From contig CAVPFC010000046.1 in NCBI GenBank assembly GCA_963703605.1, positions 62,001 to 126,000 on the forward strand: a stretch of DNA of 64,000 bases, given 5' to 3'. Made by a program: the position numbers and the translations under genes. Within the stretch, counting starts at the first letter, position 1. Each line of letters begins with the position of its first letter. The stretch is from DASXKD01 sp963703605 (lineage in GTDB: Bacteria; Actinomycetota; Actinomycetes; Streptosporangiales; Streptosporangiaceae). Below are positions 40,655-50,367 of this stretch, one piece after another. The notes below the pieces were generated by a model. That model did not search any database. It was not told the origin of the DNA and was given only the letters and a program-made list of their open reading frames with translations.

Positions 40655-41617
40655 ATGATCGAGGCACGGGGCCTCAGCAAACGATTTGGCGACAAACTGG
40701 CGGTCGACCAGCTGACCTTTACCGTCGAGCCCGGGCGGATCACCGGGTTCCTCGGCCCGAACGGTGCGGGCAAGACGACGACGATGCGGCTGATCCTGGG
40801 CCTGGACCGGCCCACCAACGGCACGGTCACCGTGCACGGCAAGGAGTTCAGCCAGCTCGCCTACCCGATGCACGAGGTCGGCGCGCTGCTGGACGCCAAG
40901 GCCGTGCACGGCGGCCGGAGCGCCTACAACCACCTGCTCTGCCTCGCGCAGTCCAACGGGCTGCCGCGGCGCCGGGTCGGCGAGGTGCTCGAGCTGGTCG
41001 GGCTCACCGAGGTGGCCAGGAAGCGGTCCAAGGGCTTTTCCCTCGGCATGGGGCAGCGGCTCGGCATCGCCGCCGCGCTGCTCGGGAACCCCGCCATCCT
41101 GATGTTCGACGAGCCGGTCAACGGGCTGGACCCCGAGGGGATCCTGTGGATCCGGAACCTGATGAAGGCGCTCGCCGCCGAGGGGCGCACGATCTTCGTG
41201 TCCAGCCACCTGATGTCGGAGATGGAGAACACGGCCGACCACCTGCTGGTGATCGGCCGCGGGCGGCTCATCGCCGATTGCAGCGTGACCGAGTTCATCG
41301 AGCGCAACTCGGTGCAGTCGGTCCGGGTGCGCACCCCCGAGCCCGAGCTGCTCGTCAAGGTCATCCTGGAAGCCGGGGGCATGACCATGCCGGGCGCGAG
41401 CGGCGCGGTCGTGGTGCAGGGCCTGCCCGTGGACCGGATCGGCGACCTGGCCTTCGAGCACCGGATCCGGCTGCACGAGCTGGCGCCGGCGCAGGCCTCG
41501 CTGGAAGAGGCGTTCATGGAGCTGACCGCGGACAGCGTGGAGTTCCGCGCGACCGAACCGGGGCAGCCGGGCACGGAGCCGGCCGGCCGGCACGCGCAGA
41601 AGACAGGGGTGGCATGA
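40655..41617 (+). CDS. BcrA-type ABC transporter ATP-binding protein
   Basis: 320 residues. Walker A GPNGAGKTT (about 36-44), signature FSLGMGQRLGIA, Walker B ILMFDEPVNGLDP and the H-loop VSSHLMSE are all intact. The C-terminal 100 residues are the accessory domain of drug/peptide-resistance ABC2 systems. ATG 40655 follows GAGGAGGGA. The permease gene follows at 1 bp. The 246-bp spacer upstream contains no recognised gene. Confidence 0.94.
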   Translation: MIEARGLSKRFGDKLAVDQLTFTVEPGRITGFLGPNGAGKTTTMRLILGLDRPTNGTVTVHGKEFSQLAYPMHEVGALLDAKAVHGGRSAYNHLLCLAQSNGLPRRRVGEVLELVGLTEVARKRSKGFSLGMGQRLGIAAALLGNPAILMFDEPVNGLDPEGILWIRNLMKALAAEGRTIFVSSHLMSEMENTADHLLVIGRGRLIADCSVTEFIERNSVQSVRVRTPEPELLVKVILEAGGMTMPGASGAVVVQGLPVDRIGDLAFEHRIRLHELAPAQASLEEAFMELTADSVEFRATEPGQPGTEPAGRHAQKTGVA

Positions 41618-41618
41618 C

Positions 41619-42452
41619 ATGGCAGCGACACAGATAGCGGTGGCCCCGCGGGAGCGCCTGCTGCCGCCCACGACGGGGCGGGCCGGCTTCGCCGACGCGG
41701 TGCGGTCGGAGTTCACCAAGATCCGGTCGACCCGGTCCACCTACTGGACGCTGCTCGCCCTGATCGTGGTCACCGTCGGGATCGGCGCGCTGGCCAGTGC
41801 GGGCGCCGCCTCGCACACTCACGGCCTCGACAGGGCCACCTTCGACGCCACCCAGCAGAGCCTGGGCGGGCTGTACGTGGGCCAGCTCGTCATCGCGGTG
41901 CTCGGTGCGCTGACCATCACGTCGGAGTACTCCACCGGGATGATCCGCACCTCGCTTGCGGTGCAGCCGCGCCGGGGCACGTTGTTCGCCGCGAAGGCCG
42001 TGGTGTTCGCGGCCGTCTCGCTGATCACCGGGCTGGTCGCGTGTTTCGGGGCGTTCTTCGTCGGCCAGGCGATCCTGTCCAGCCACCACCTGAACGTCAC
42101 GCTCGGCGACCCCAACGTGCTGCGGGCCGTGGTCGGCGGCGCGCTGTTCCTGACCGCATGCGGCATGCTCGCCTACGGCCTCGGTGCGATCCTGCGGCAC
42201 ACCGCCGGTGCGATCACCGCCGCCATCGGCCTGCTGTTCGTCGTGTCCATCCTGGTCAACTTCCTGCCGCAGTCCTGGCAGAACAGCGTGGACAAGTGGA
42301 TGCCGGCTATCGCGGGCGCCCAGATATGGACGACCAAGCCGGGGGGCGGCCCGGACTTGTTCTCGGCCTGGCCCGGGTTCGCGGTGCTCGCCGCCTACGC
42401 GGTCGTCGCGATGATCGCCGGGGTGGTGCTGTTCCGCACCCGCGACGCCTGA
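41619..42452 (+). CDS. ABC-2 type permease
   Basis: 277 residues with six predicted membrane helices; EFTKIRSTRSTYW is the usual amphipathic start of this group. Partner of the preceding ATPase; together they probably export or remove a membrane-active compound. The substrate is unknown. Confidence 0.92.
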   Translation: MAATQIAVAPRERLLPPTTGRAGFADAVRSEFTKIRSTRSTYWTLLALIVVTVGIGALASAGAASHTHGLDRATFDATQQSLGGLYVGQLVIAVLGALTITSEYSTGMIRTSLAVQPRRGTLFAAKAVVFAAVSLITGLVACFGAFFVGQAILSSHHLNVTLGDPNVLRAVVGGALFLTACGMLAYGLGAILRHTAGAITAAIGLLFVVSILVNFLPQSWQNSVDKWMPAIAGAQIWTTKPGGGPDLFSAWPGFAVLAAYAVVAMIAGVVLFRTRDA

Positions 42453-42467
42453 GTTTGCGGACGTGGT

Positions 42468-42507
42468 GAGCCCGGTACTCGTCGATGGGCCGTCGGGTAC
42501 CGGGCTC
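42468..42507. terminator. bidirectional hairpin between the permease and nei2
   Basis: GAGCCCGGTAC (42468-42478) pairs with GTACCGGGCTC (42497-42507) in a perfect 11-bp stem with an 18-nt loop, between convergent genes. Confidence 0.75.
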
Positions 42508-42580
42508 GCTGCTGCGCTTGGCAGCCCGGGTTCGACGCGACAGCCGTAATGCACCTTCTGGGCCGGGCTGGAACGGTCCG

Positions 42581-43357
42581 TCAGGACTGGCAGCGCGGGC
42601 ACCAGAACCTGACTCGCTCCTCGCCTGGGCCGCCCTGCTCGGCCCTGCCGATCGTGGTCCCGCAGCGCCGGCAAGGCCGGCCCGCGCGGCCGTACACCCA
42701 GTGCTCTTCGCCGCGCCGGGCCACGCCCGTGGTGATGATGCCGAACCGTTCCTTGTTGGCATGCAGCAGTCGGTGTCCGAGTTCTACAAGGGCACGCAGG
42801 TCCGCTACCTCTCCAACGGGCCGCCACGGGCTGAGGCCCCGGAGGAACAGCATTTCTGTAGCAAAAATATTGCCGATGCCAGCGAGGTTGCGCTGGTCAA
42901 GCAGGGCTTCGCCGACCGGGCGGGCCGGGTCGGCGAGGAGCCGGCTCATCGCCTCGGCCGGGTCCCAGTCCGGGCCGAGCAGGTCCGGGCCGAGGTAGCC
43001 GACCACGGTGTCCTCCCTGGCCGTGGGGAGGACCTCCACCACGCCGAGCTGGTAGCCCACCGCCTGCCATTCGCTGTTGGCGAGGATCAGCCTGATGCGG
43101 TGGCTGCCGGCGATGCGGTCGCGGGCCGGGTGTACCCGCCAGGAGCCGTCCATGCGCAGGTGGGTGTGTACGGTGATGCCGTCTGCGGTCCGGATCAGCA
43201 GGTGCTTGCCGCGCGCGACGGCCTCGGTCACCGTGCGCCGGGTGAGGTCGGTCGTCGCGTACCGCGGCACCCGGAAGTCGCTGCGGGTCAGCACGCGGCC
43301 CGCCAGCGCCTGGTGCAGCCGGCGCGCGGTCAGCCACACCGCATCACCCTCAGGCAT
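42581..43357 (-). CDS. nei2: endonuclease VIII-like DNA glycosylase
   Basis: 258 residues. The N terminus MPEGD gives Pro2 and Glu3, the catalytic pair of Fpg/Nei enzymes; the helix-two-turn-helix has NLAGIGNIFATE; the C terminus has a zinc finger with CRRC and CPRC. It removes oxidised bases by base excision repair. MPEGD rather than MPELPE indicates the Nei group. The start ATG 43357 is fixed by the required Pro2. Confidence 0.93.
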   Translation of the reverse strand: MPEGDAVWLTARRLHQALAGRVLTRSDFRVPRYATTDLTRRTVTEAVARGKHLLIRTADGITVHTHLRMDGSWRVHPARDRIAGSHRIRLILANSEWQAVGYQLGVVEVLPTAREDTVVGYLGPDLLGPDWDPAEAMSRLLADPARPVGEALLDQRNLAGIGNIFATEMLFLRGLSPWRPVGEVADLRALVELGHRLLHANKERFGIITTGVARRGEEHWVYGRAGRPCRRCGTTIGRAEQGGPGEERVRFWCPRCQS

Positions 43358-43399
43358 CCACCCAGGCTATGGCCCGCCCGGCAGGTGCTACACGGCCGG

Positions 43400-43744
43400 T
43401 CAGATGAGTTTGCGGAGGCGGAGCAGGTCGGAGATGCTGGCCTGCATCTTGAGCCGGCCGGTGAGCCAGAAGCGAATGAACAGCCCGGGGTCGTCGGCGA
43501 TCGCGACCAGGTCGTCGCTCTTCACGCTGAACCGGACCTGGGCGGGCGGGTCCGAGCCGTTGGCCACGGTGACCGCGGACGCGCCATCGGGGCGGATGTG
43601 GGTCAGGAAGGTAACGCCCAGGTCGGTGACCGTGCAGCTCAGCTCGCGGTCGGCCAGGAAGGCTTCGCGGTCCTTCGGATCCATGGTGGCGATCTGGCCG
43701 GTCAGCTTTTCCAGCGCTTGGCGGCATTCCTCAGCGGTAGCCAC
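43400..43744 (-). CDS. SCP2 sterol-binding domain protein
   Basis: 114 residues, a single SCP2-like domain that binds lipids or CoA esters in a hydrophobic tunnel. ATVANGSDPPAQVRFSVK-like strands and the C-terminal ISDLLRLRKL helix are visible. In other actinomycetes (from memory) a similar gene stands next to tlyA. Start ATG 43744. Confidence 0.8.
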   Translation of the reverse strand: MATAEECRQALEKLTGQIATMDPKDREAFLADRELSCTVTDLGVTFLTHIRPDGASAVTVANGSDPPAQVRFSVKSDDLVAIADDPGLFIRFWLTGRLKMQASISDLLRLRKLI

Positions 43745-43957
43745 GAAACACCTCGCTTCCCCCTGTGGGCCTGGTTATCCCCAGGGTGGCCCAATCCTAG
43801 AGGTGCTCGCGCCAGGGCCGGGGAAGGCGGCGCGCGGAACCGGGCGCACGGCGCGCCGGAGCGCCGATGGCGCCGCACGGCCCGTCCGGCCCGCACCGGG
43901 CGGTAGCGTTTCCTCAGGAAAGGTAACTGGTGCACGGCGGCGAGGAGAGCGAGAGCG

Positions 43958-44290
43958 ATGGAGGTTCGGGGGGTTCCGGGTCCTGCGGTCCGGAGGCCAG
44001 CCCCCGGGGAGGTGGAGGGCCCCCCCGGGCCGGCACAGTCACCGGAGCAGACCGCGCCGGGCTCGCCCGGTTCCGCGGGCCTGACGGGCGCGCGGCCCGG
44101 CACCGGCGACACGCGGGTGGACGAGGCCGTGGCGCGGCTCGAAGACCTGGCGGAGCTACCCGTCGCCGAGCATCCGGCCGTGTTCGAGTACGTACATGAG
44201 CGGCTGACGGAGGCGCTTGGTGACCTGGACGTGCGCGACCCTTCGGGGCCCGGCAGACAGGTGCCGGACCCGCGCGCGCCGGGCGGCTGA
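43958..44290 (+). CDS. small conserved protein encoded before tlyA
   Basis: 110 residues. The first 50 are Pro/Gly-rich; the remainder has DEAVARLEDLAELPVAEHP and VFEYVHERLTEAL, which form two helices and look like the short ORF regularly found before tlyA in streptomycetes. No function is known. GAGGAGAGCGAGAG precedes the ATG. It opens the long plus-strand operon to 54521. Confidence 0.75.
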   Translation: MEVRGVPGPAVRRPAPGEVEGPPGPAQSPEQTAPGSPGSAGLTGARPGTGDTRVDEAVARLEDLAELPVAEHPAVFEYVHERLTEALGDLDVRDPSGPGRQVPDPRAPGG

Positions 44291-44309
44291 AGGGCAGCGT
44301 GGTCGCTGC

Positions 44310-45107
44310 ATGGGCACCCGCAGAAGGCTCGACGCCGAACTGGTGAGAAGGGGGCTGGCGCGTTCCCGTGAGCAGGCGGCCGGCCTGGTCACCGCGCAAC
44401 GGGTCCTGGTCGCGGGCCAGCCCGCGGCCAAGCCCGCCACCCAGGTGGCGGCCGGTGACCCGATCACCGTCACCGAGCCGGCCGGGCCGGAGTACGCCTC
44501 CCGCGGCGGGTGGAAGCTGGCCGGCGCCCTCGCCGCGTTCCCCGGGCTGCGAGTCGCGGGCCGCAGGTGCCTGGACGCCGGGGCCTCCACCGGGGGTTTC
44601 ACCGACGTCCTGCTGCGCAACGAGGCGGCCCACGTCACCGCCGTCGACGTGGGGTACGGGCAGCTCGCCTGGGGGTTGCGCAATGACGAACGGGTGACCG
44701 TGCTGGACCGGGTCAACGTCCGCCAGCTTCAGCCCGAGCAGGTGGCGCCCGCCCCGGACCTGGTCACCGCCGATCTGTCCTTCATCTCGCTCGGCCTGGT
44801 GCTGCCCGCGCTGATCCGGTGCGCGAGCCCGGACGCCGACTTCGTGCTCCTGGTCAAACCCCAGTTCGAGGTCGGCAAGGACCGGGTGGGGACCGGCGGC
44901 GTGGTCCGCGATCCCGGGCTGCGCCGGGAGGCCGTCGAGACGGTGGCCGCCGCCGCGGCGGAGCTTGGGCTCGGCGTGGCCGGCCTGGTGGCCAGCCCGC
45001 TTCCGGGACCGGCCGGGAACGTGGAGTACTTCTTGTGGCTGCGCCGGGGCGCGCCAGGGCTGCGCGCGGACGGACTCGACCGGGCGATCGCGGAGGGACC
45101 ACAGTGA
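44310..45107 (+). CDS. tlyA: TlyA family rRNA 2'-O-methyltransferase
   Basis: 265 residues. The N-terminal S4 RNA-binding domain (about 5-65) has RRLDAELVRRGLARSREQA; the FtsJ-like SAM domain (about 65-265) has CLDAGASTGGFTDVLL and ADLSFISLG with LLVKPQFEVGK. TlyA methylates 16S and/or 23S rRNA and makes ribosomes sensitive to capreomycin in mycobacteria. ATG 44310 starts with the normal family N terminus. It overlaps nadK by 4 bp. Confidence 0.95.
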   Translation: MGTRRRLDAELVRRGLARSREQAAGLVTAQRVLVAGQPAAKPATQVAAGDPITVTEPAGPEYASRGGWKLAGALAAFPGLRVAGRRCLDAGASTGGFTDVLLRNEAAHVTAVDVGYGQLAWGLRNDERVTVLDRVNVRQLQPEQVAPAPDLVTADLSFISLGLVLPALIRCASPDADFVLLVKPQFEVGKDRVGTGGVVRDPGLRREAVETVAAAAAELGLGVAGLVASPLPGPAGNVEYFLWLRRGAPGLRADGLDRAIAEGPQ

Positions 45108-46102
45108 AGCGCACGGTGCTCGTGGTGGCCCACGCCGGGCGGCCTGCGGCGCTGCGCAGCGCACGGCTCGTGGTGGACCGGCTGACCGCGGCCGGGGTGA
45201 ACGTGCGCGTCCTGGCGCCAGAAGCCGCCGCCCTGAAATGCGCGGGCGCCGACGTGGTCCCCGCGGCGCCGGACGCGGCCGCGGAAGCGGAGATGGTGAT
45301 CGTGCTCGGCGGCGACGGCACGCTGTTGCGCGCCGCCGAGATGGCCCGGCCTGCCGCGACGCCGATGCTTGGCGTCAACCTCGGCCACGTCGGCTTCCTC
45401 GCCGAGGCCGAGCCGGACGACCTGGCCGGCGCCGTCGACCAGGTGGTGGAGCACCGGTATTCGGTCGAAGAGCGGATGACCGTCGACGTGACTGTGCGGC
45501 ATAACGGGACGGCCACCGAGACCTGGGCACTGAACGAGGCCAGCGTGGAAAAGGGTGCCCGGGAGCGGATGATCGAGGTGGTCACCGAGATCGACGGGCG
45601 GCCGCTGTCCCGCTGGGCCTGCGACGGCGTGGTCTGCGCCACCCCGACCGGGTCTACGGCGTACGCGTTCTCGGCCGGTGGGCCGATTGTCTGGCCCGAG
45701 GTCGAGGCGCTGCTCCTGGTCCCGATCAGCGCGCACGCGCTGTTCGCCGGGCCGCTCGTCGTGTCGCCGCGGTCGGTGCTTGCGGTGGAGGTCCTCGGCA
45801 CATCCGTTGGCCCGGGACACGAGGGTGTCTCTCGCCGGAGCCAGACGGTGGGGGGCGTTTTGTGGTGCGATGGGCGGCGGAGCGTCGATCTCGCGCCGGG
45901 CGCGCGGGTGGAGGTGCGCCGCGGCGCCAAGCCGGTGCTGCTGGCCCGGCTGCGCGGCGGCCAGGACGGCGTCACCGCGGTGCCGTTCACGTTCACCGAC
46001 CGGCTGGTGGCCAAGTTCGGCCTGCCGGTGACCGGCTGGCGCGGGCGGACCGCCAGGAACGCCGGGACGAACGGGAAGGAGGAGTCCCCCGCCGATGCTT
46101 GA
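45104..46102 (+). CDS. nadK: NAD kinase
   Basis: 332 residues; makes NADP from NAD. GGDGT in VLGGDGTLLRAAE is the diacylglycerol-kinase-like nucleotide loop; LNEASVEK is the NE motif; CATPTGSTAYAFSAGGP is the family signature. Oddity: at about residues 231-251 (nt 45795-45860) some 20 residues stand between AVEVLG and GVLWCDG, where relatives have a short turn; the DNA there is less GC-rich. GTG 45104 has CGGAGGGA upstream. It overlaps recN by 8 bp. Confidence 0.95.
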   Translation: MKRTVLVVAHAGRPAALRSARLVVDRLTAAGVNVRVLAPEAAALKCAGADVVPAAPDAAAEAEMVIVLGGDGTLLRAAEMARPAATPMLGVNLGHVGFLAEAEPDDLAGAVDQVVEHRYSVEERMTVDVTVRHNGTATETWALNEASVEKGARERMIEVVTEIDGRPLSRWACDGVVCATPTGSTAYAFSAGGPIVWPEVEALLLVPISAHALFAGPLVVSPRSVLAVEVLGTSVGPGHEGVSRRSQTVGGVLWCDGRRSVDLAPGARVEVRRGAKPVLLARLRGGQDGVTAVPFTFTDRLVAKFGLPVTGWRGRTARNAGTNGKEESPADA

Positions 46103-48038
46103 GGAAGTCCGGATCACCGGCCTCGGCGTGATCGAGGATGCCGTCCTCGAGTTCTCCTCCGGGCTCACCGTGGTGACCGGGGAGACCGGGGCAGGCAAGA
46201 CCATGGTCGTGACCGGCCTCGGCCTGATGTTCGGCGGCCGGGCCGACCCCGCGCGGGTGCGGCCGGGCGCGGATCGCGCCACGGTCGAGGGACGCCTGCG
46301 CATCGAGCCGGACGGGCACGTCGCGCGGCAGGTGCTCGACGCCGGTGGTGAGCTCGACGACGACGGCCGCACGCTGATCGTCAGCCGCTCGGTGTCCGCC
46401 GAGGGCAGGTCGCGGGCGTTCGCGGGCGGCCGGTCGGTCAACGTCTCGCTGCTCACCTACCTGTCCGATGACCTGGTGGCCGTGCACGGGCAGGCCGACC
46501 AGCAGCAATTGCTGCGCGCCACCCGGCAGCGGGAGGCGCTCGATGAGTTCGCCGGCCCGGCGTTCGGGCCCGTCCTGGCCGACTACCAGCGCGCCTACGC
46601 CCGCCACCGGGAGGTCGTGGCCGAGCTGGGCGAGCTGACCGACCGGGCCCGCGAACGGGCGCTGGAGGCCGAGGACCTGCAACGCTCGCTGGCCGAGATC
46701 GAGCGGGTCGAGCCGGCCGAGGGCGAGGATGCGGCGCTGCTGGCCGAGGAGGAACGGCTGGCCCACGCGGACGCGCTGCACGCCGCGGCGACCACCGCGC
46801 ACGCGGCCCTGCTCGGCGATCCGGCGGACGGGTCCTACCAGGGCGGCGACGCGGTCACGCTGCTCGGCGGGGCGCGCCAGGCGCTGGACGCCGTGGCCGA
46901 GCACGATCCGGCGCTGGCGAGCCTGGCGGGCAGGCTGTCCGAGGCCGCCTACCTCGTCTCCGACGTGGCCACCGAGCTCGCCTCCTACGTGGAGTCCCTG
47001 GACAGCGACCCGGCGCGGCTCGCGGTGATCCAGGAACGCCGGGCGGAGCTGAACCGGCTCATCCGCGCCTACGGCGGCCGGGCGGCGCGCCCGGGCACCG
47101 CGGGGCGCCCCGGCGCCGCCGGTGAAGGGCCCGCTGCCGGGCCTGGACCGGCTCCATCGGCCGGCCTGGTACCGGCGCAGGCGCCCGCACCCGGCCTGGA
47201 CGAGGCCCCAGCTCCGGCGCTGCCCGACCTCGCCTCGGTGCTCGCCTGGGCCGAGCAGGCGCGGGCCAGGCTCGCCGAGCTGGCCGGCGACGACGACCGG
47301 ATCGGCTCGCTGGCCGGTGAGGCGGAGCGGCTCGGTGCGGCGGTCCGGGACCTGGCCGCCCAGCTGACCGCGCTGCGCAAGGAGGCGGCGGAGCGGTTCG
47401 CGGCCGAGGTCACCGCGGAACTCACCGCGCTCGCCATGCCGAACGCGAAGGTCAGCGTCGTGGTCACGGCGCGGGACGAGTTCGGCCCGCACGGCGCGGA
47501 CGAGGTGGAGATCCGGCTGGCCGCGCACCCGGGCGCGCCTTCGCTGCCGCTCGCCAAGGGAGCCTCCGGCGGCGAGCTGTCCCGGGTGATGCTCGCCATC
47601 GAGGTCGTCTTCGCCGGCGCCGACCCGGTGCCCACGTTCGTCTTCGACGAGGTGGACGCCGGGGTTGGCGGGAAGGCCGCGGTGGAGATCGGGCGGCGGC
47701 TCGCCCGGCTCGCCCGGCGCGCCCAGGTCATCGTGGTCACCCATCTGCCGCAGGTCGCGGCCTTCGCGGACACCCATCTGGTGGTCGAGAAGGCCAGCGA
47801 CGGCTCGGTGATCAGCAGCGGCATCACCCGCCTCGACGTCACAGGCCGGCGGCAGGAGCTGTCCCGGATGCTGGCCGGGCTGGAGAACTCCGAGTACGGG
47901 CTGGCCCACGCCGGGGAGCTGCTCGCCGCCGCGGGAGAGGAGCGCGCCCGGGCGGCGGGCGAGGACGGCCCGGACCCGGCCGTGGCCGGCCGTGGCGCCG
48001 CGGGGCGCGCCGCGGCGGGGCGGGCGCGCCAGCGGTGA
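46095..48038 (+). CDS. recN: DNA repair protein RecN
   Basis: 647 residues, SMC-like ATPase for double-strand break repair. The N terminus has Walker A GETGAGKTMV (about 32-41); coiled coils cover about 150-320 and 370-440; the C-terminal signature KGASGGELSRVMLAIE and Walker B TFVFDEVDAGVGG are intact. A Pro/Ala-rich insert (about 330-377) lies between the coiled coils. RecN genes are usually SOS-induced; here it is inside an operon and I see no LexA box directly before it. Confidence 0.95.
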   Translation: MLEEVRITGLGVIEDAVLEFSSGLTVVTGETGAGKTMVVTGLGLMFGGRADPARVRPGADRATVEGRLRIEPDGHVARQVLDAGGELDDDGRTLIVSRSVSAEGRSRAFAGGRSVNVSLLTYLSDDLVAVHGQADQQQLLRATRQREALDEFAGPAFGPVLADYQRAYARHREVVAELGELTDRARERALEAEDLQRSLAEIERVEPAEGEDAALLAEEERLAHADALHAAATTAHAALLGDPADGSYQGGDAVTLLGGARQALDAVAEHDPALASLAGRLSEAAYLVSDVATELASYVESLDSDPARLAVIQERRAELNRLIRAYGGRAARPGTAGRPGAAGEGPAAGPGPAPSAGLVPAQAPAPGLDEAPAPALPDLASVLAWAEQARARLAELAGDDDRIGSLAGEAERLGAAVRDLAAQLTALRKEAAERFAAEVTAELTALAMPNAKVSVVVTARDEFGPHGADEVEIRLAAHPGAPSLPLAKGASGGELSRVMLAIEVVFAGADPVPTFVFDEVDAGVGGKAAVEIGRRLARLARRAQVIVVTHLPQVAAFADTHLVVEKASDGSVISSGITRLDVTGRRQELSRMLAGLENSEYGLAHAGELLAAAGEERARAAGEDGPDPAVAGRGAAGRAAAGRARQR

Positions 48039-48121
48039 CCCCGCGGGTGCCACCCGAGCCGACGCCCGGCCCTAGCCGGGCGGACCCCGCGCTACCTGCT
48101 GTTCTGGCAGGATGGGGGGCA

Positions 48122-49315
48122 ATGGTGGCCCAGTTCTTCAAGTTCCCGATAGCGCACCGGACCAGGACCGATGATCTGCCCGGCGTGACCGGGACGGCCC
48201 GGCTGGATCAGCGGACCAAGAACCTCGTCAAGCGGCTCTCGCCCGGGGACATCGCGATCATCGATCACCGGGACCTGGACCGGATGAGTGCCGACGCGCT
48301 GATCGAACGGCAGGCCAGGGCCGTGGTGAACGTGGCCGCGAGCATCAGCGGCCGTTACCCCAACCACGGGCCGCAGCTGCTGGTGGAGGCCGGCATCCCG
48401 CTGCTCGACGAGGCTGGGCCCGACGTGTTCGGCCGGGTTTCCGAGGGGACCACGGTCCGGCTGCACGGGGCGGCCCTCTACGTCGGGGAGGAGATCGTCG
48501 CGAAGGGGCGGCTGCACACCCCCGAGTCGGTCGCGAAGGCCATGGCCGACGCCAAGGCCGGCGCCGTCGCGCAGCTCCAGGCGTTCGCGGCCAACACCCT
48601 CGAGTACATGACCAAAGAGGGCGGGCTGCTGGTAGACGGCATCGCCGTACCGCAGCTTCGGACCCGCATGGAGGGCAGGCACGTCCTCGTCGTGGTGCGT
48701 GGTCATCATCACCGCGAGGACCTGGCCACGCTCAGGTCCTACATCAGGGAGTACAAGCCGCTCGTGGTGGCCGTGGACGGCGGTGCCGACGCCCTGCTCG
48801 AAGCCGGGTACCAGCCCAGCCTCATCGTCGGCGACATGGACTCGGTCTCCGACCGCGGGCTGCTGTGCGGCGCCGAGCTTGTCGTCCACGCCTACCCGGA
48901 CGGGGATGCGCCCGGCCTGGCGCGCGTCGAAGCGCTCGGGCTGAGCGCCGTGGTCTGCCCGGCCCCCGGGACCAGCGAGGACGTTGCCCTTCTGCTGGCC
49001 GACCAGAAGGGCGCGAGCCTGATCGTGGCGGTCGGCACGCACAACACCCTGGACGAGTTCCTCGACCGGGGGAGAGAGGGCTTCTCCAGTACGTTTCTCA
49101 CTCGGCTCCGGGTCGGCGGTAAGCTCGTGGACGCCAAGGGCGTCAGCAGGCTGTACCGGCCGCGTGTGTCCGGCTGGGCGCTAGCAGCGCTGGTGCTGGC
49201 CGCATCCGTCACTGTGCTGATCGTCCTGGCCATCTCTCCTGCAGGCCAGGTGCTCCGCCGGGACCTCCTGACCCAGTGGGACGTGGTGAGGTACTGGATC
49301 TCCGGATTGTTCTGA
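48122..49315 (+). CDS. steA: SteA-like septum protein
   Basis: 397 residues. The N-terminal domain (about 10-180) and a thiamin-pyrophosphokinase-like segment with VAVDGGADALLEAGYQPSLIVGDMDS are followed by one C-terminal transmembrane helix (about 355-380). This matches SteA of corynebacteria, which localises with SteB to the septum and affects envelope integrity. It may not be an active kinase. ATG 48122 is chosen by family N terminus; the frame is open from 48035. Its stop overlaps the steB start (TGATG). Confidence 0.88.
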   Translation: MVAQFFKFPIAHRTRTDDLPGVTGTARLDQRTKNLVKRLSPGDIAIIDHRDLDRMSADALIERQARAVVNVAASISGRYPNHGPQLLVEAGIPLLDEAGPDVFGRVSEGTTVRLHGAALYVGEEIVAKGRLHTPESVAKAMADAKAGAVAQLQAFAANTLEYMTKEGGLLVDGIAVPQLRTRMEGRHVLVVVRGHHHREDLATLRSYIREYKPLVVAVDGGADALLEAGYQPSLIVGDMDSVSDRGLLCGAELVVHAYPDGDAPGLARVEALGLSAVVCPAPGTSEDVALLLADQKGASLIVAVGTHNTLDEFLDRGREGFSSTFLTRLRVGGKLVDAKGVSRLYRPRVSGWALAALVLAASVTVLIVLAISPAGQVLRRDLLTQWDVVRYWISGLF

Positions 49316-50367
49316 TGATCGACTTTCGCTATCACCTGGTGTCTATCGTCGCGATCTTCCTCGCGCTGGCCCTTGGCCTGCTGCTCGGGTCGACCGTGCT
49401 GCGCCCCTATGCGCTGAAAGGCCTGCAGGCGCTGTCGAAGCACCAGAAGCAGCAGATCGACTCGCTACAGCAGACCACCAAGCAGTTGCAGAGCCAGCTC
49501 GCTGCGGACAACCAGTTCGCGCAGGCCAACGGCCCCCAGATACTCCATCAGCTGCTGGTGGGCCAGCGGGTCGTGCTGGTGCTCGCACCGGGTGCGCCGG
49601 GCTCGGTGGTCAGCGGGATCAGCCACAACCTGGGCCTGGCCGGTGCGACGGTCACCGGCCAGTTGCAGCTCCAGGCGCCGTTTTTCGACACCAGCCCGAC
49701 CGGAAGCCAGAAGCTGGCACAGATCGCCGAGCAGTTCGCCGCCAAGCTCCCGGTGCCGCTGGTGCTGAAGGGGTCGGCCGCGCAGGCGCAGGCCAGCGAG
49801 CTGATCGCCAACGTCGTCCTCACCAAGGACGGCCCCGGCCAGCCGGTGGCGGGCCAGCGCGACAGCAGCAGCGTGACCGTTCTCAACGGGCTGGCAAGCG
49901 GAGGTTTCCTCACCTCCACCGGGAATCCGTGGGACCGTGCCACGCTGGCTGTCATGATCATTCCGGCCACCCCGGCGTCGACGGATGACTCCAACGAGCA
50001 AAGCCAGGCGCTCGTTACCCTGGCCCAGCAGCTCGACCTGGCCGGCCAGGGCGCGGTCGTGTCCGGGACCATCGCCGGCTCCGGGCCCGGCAGCGCCATC
50101 GACGTGATGCGGACGGGCGGCCGGGCGGGCCATCTGTCCAGCGTGGACAATGCTGATTCGCCGTTCGGCCAGATGGTCGTGGTGCAGGCGCTGGAGGAGC
50201 GGACGCGCGGCAAGAGTGGCAGCTACGGCATCCTGCCGACCGCGAACGCGGCTGGGCCCAGCCCCGCGCCGACTCCCTCACCCACGCCGACGGTAACCCC
50301 GAACACGGCCAGCAACAACCGGGCCGGGGGACGGCCGGTGCCCAGCTCGACCGGGTCGGCGAAGTGA
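49315..50367 (+). CDS. steB: SteB/MctB-like membrane protein
   Basis: 350 residues. The N terminus IDFRYHLVSIVAIFLALALGLLLG-type start (first 24 residues) is a single membrane helix typical of the MctB/copper transporter (PF11382) family, followed by a coiled coil (about 38-65) and an extracytoplasmic domain. A Pro/Thr-rich tail ends the protein. Partner of SteA; the copper link known for mycobacterial MctB is not shown here. Confidence 0.87.
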   Translation: MIDFRYHLVSIVAIFLALALGLLLGSTVLRPYALKGLQALSKHQKQQIDSLQQTTKQLQSQLAADNQFAQANGPQILHQLLVGQRVVLVLAPGAPGSVVSGISHNLGLAGATVTGQLQLQAPFFDTSPTGSQKLAQIAEQFAAKLPVPLVLKGSAAQAQASELIANVVLTKDGPGQPVAGQRDSSSVTVLNGLASGGFLTSTGNPWDRATLAVMIIPATPASTDDSNEQSQALVTLAQQLDLAGQGAVVSGTIAGSGPGSAIDVMRTGGRAGHLSSVDNADSPFGQMVVVQALEERTRGKSGSYGILPTANAAGPSPAPTPSPTPTVTPNTASNNRAGGRPVPSSTGSAK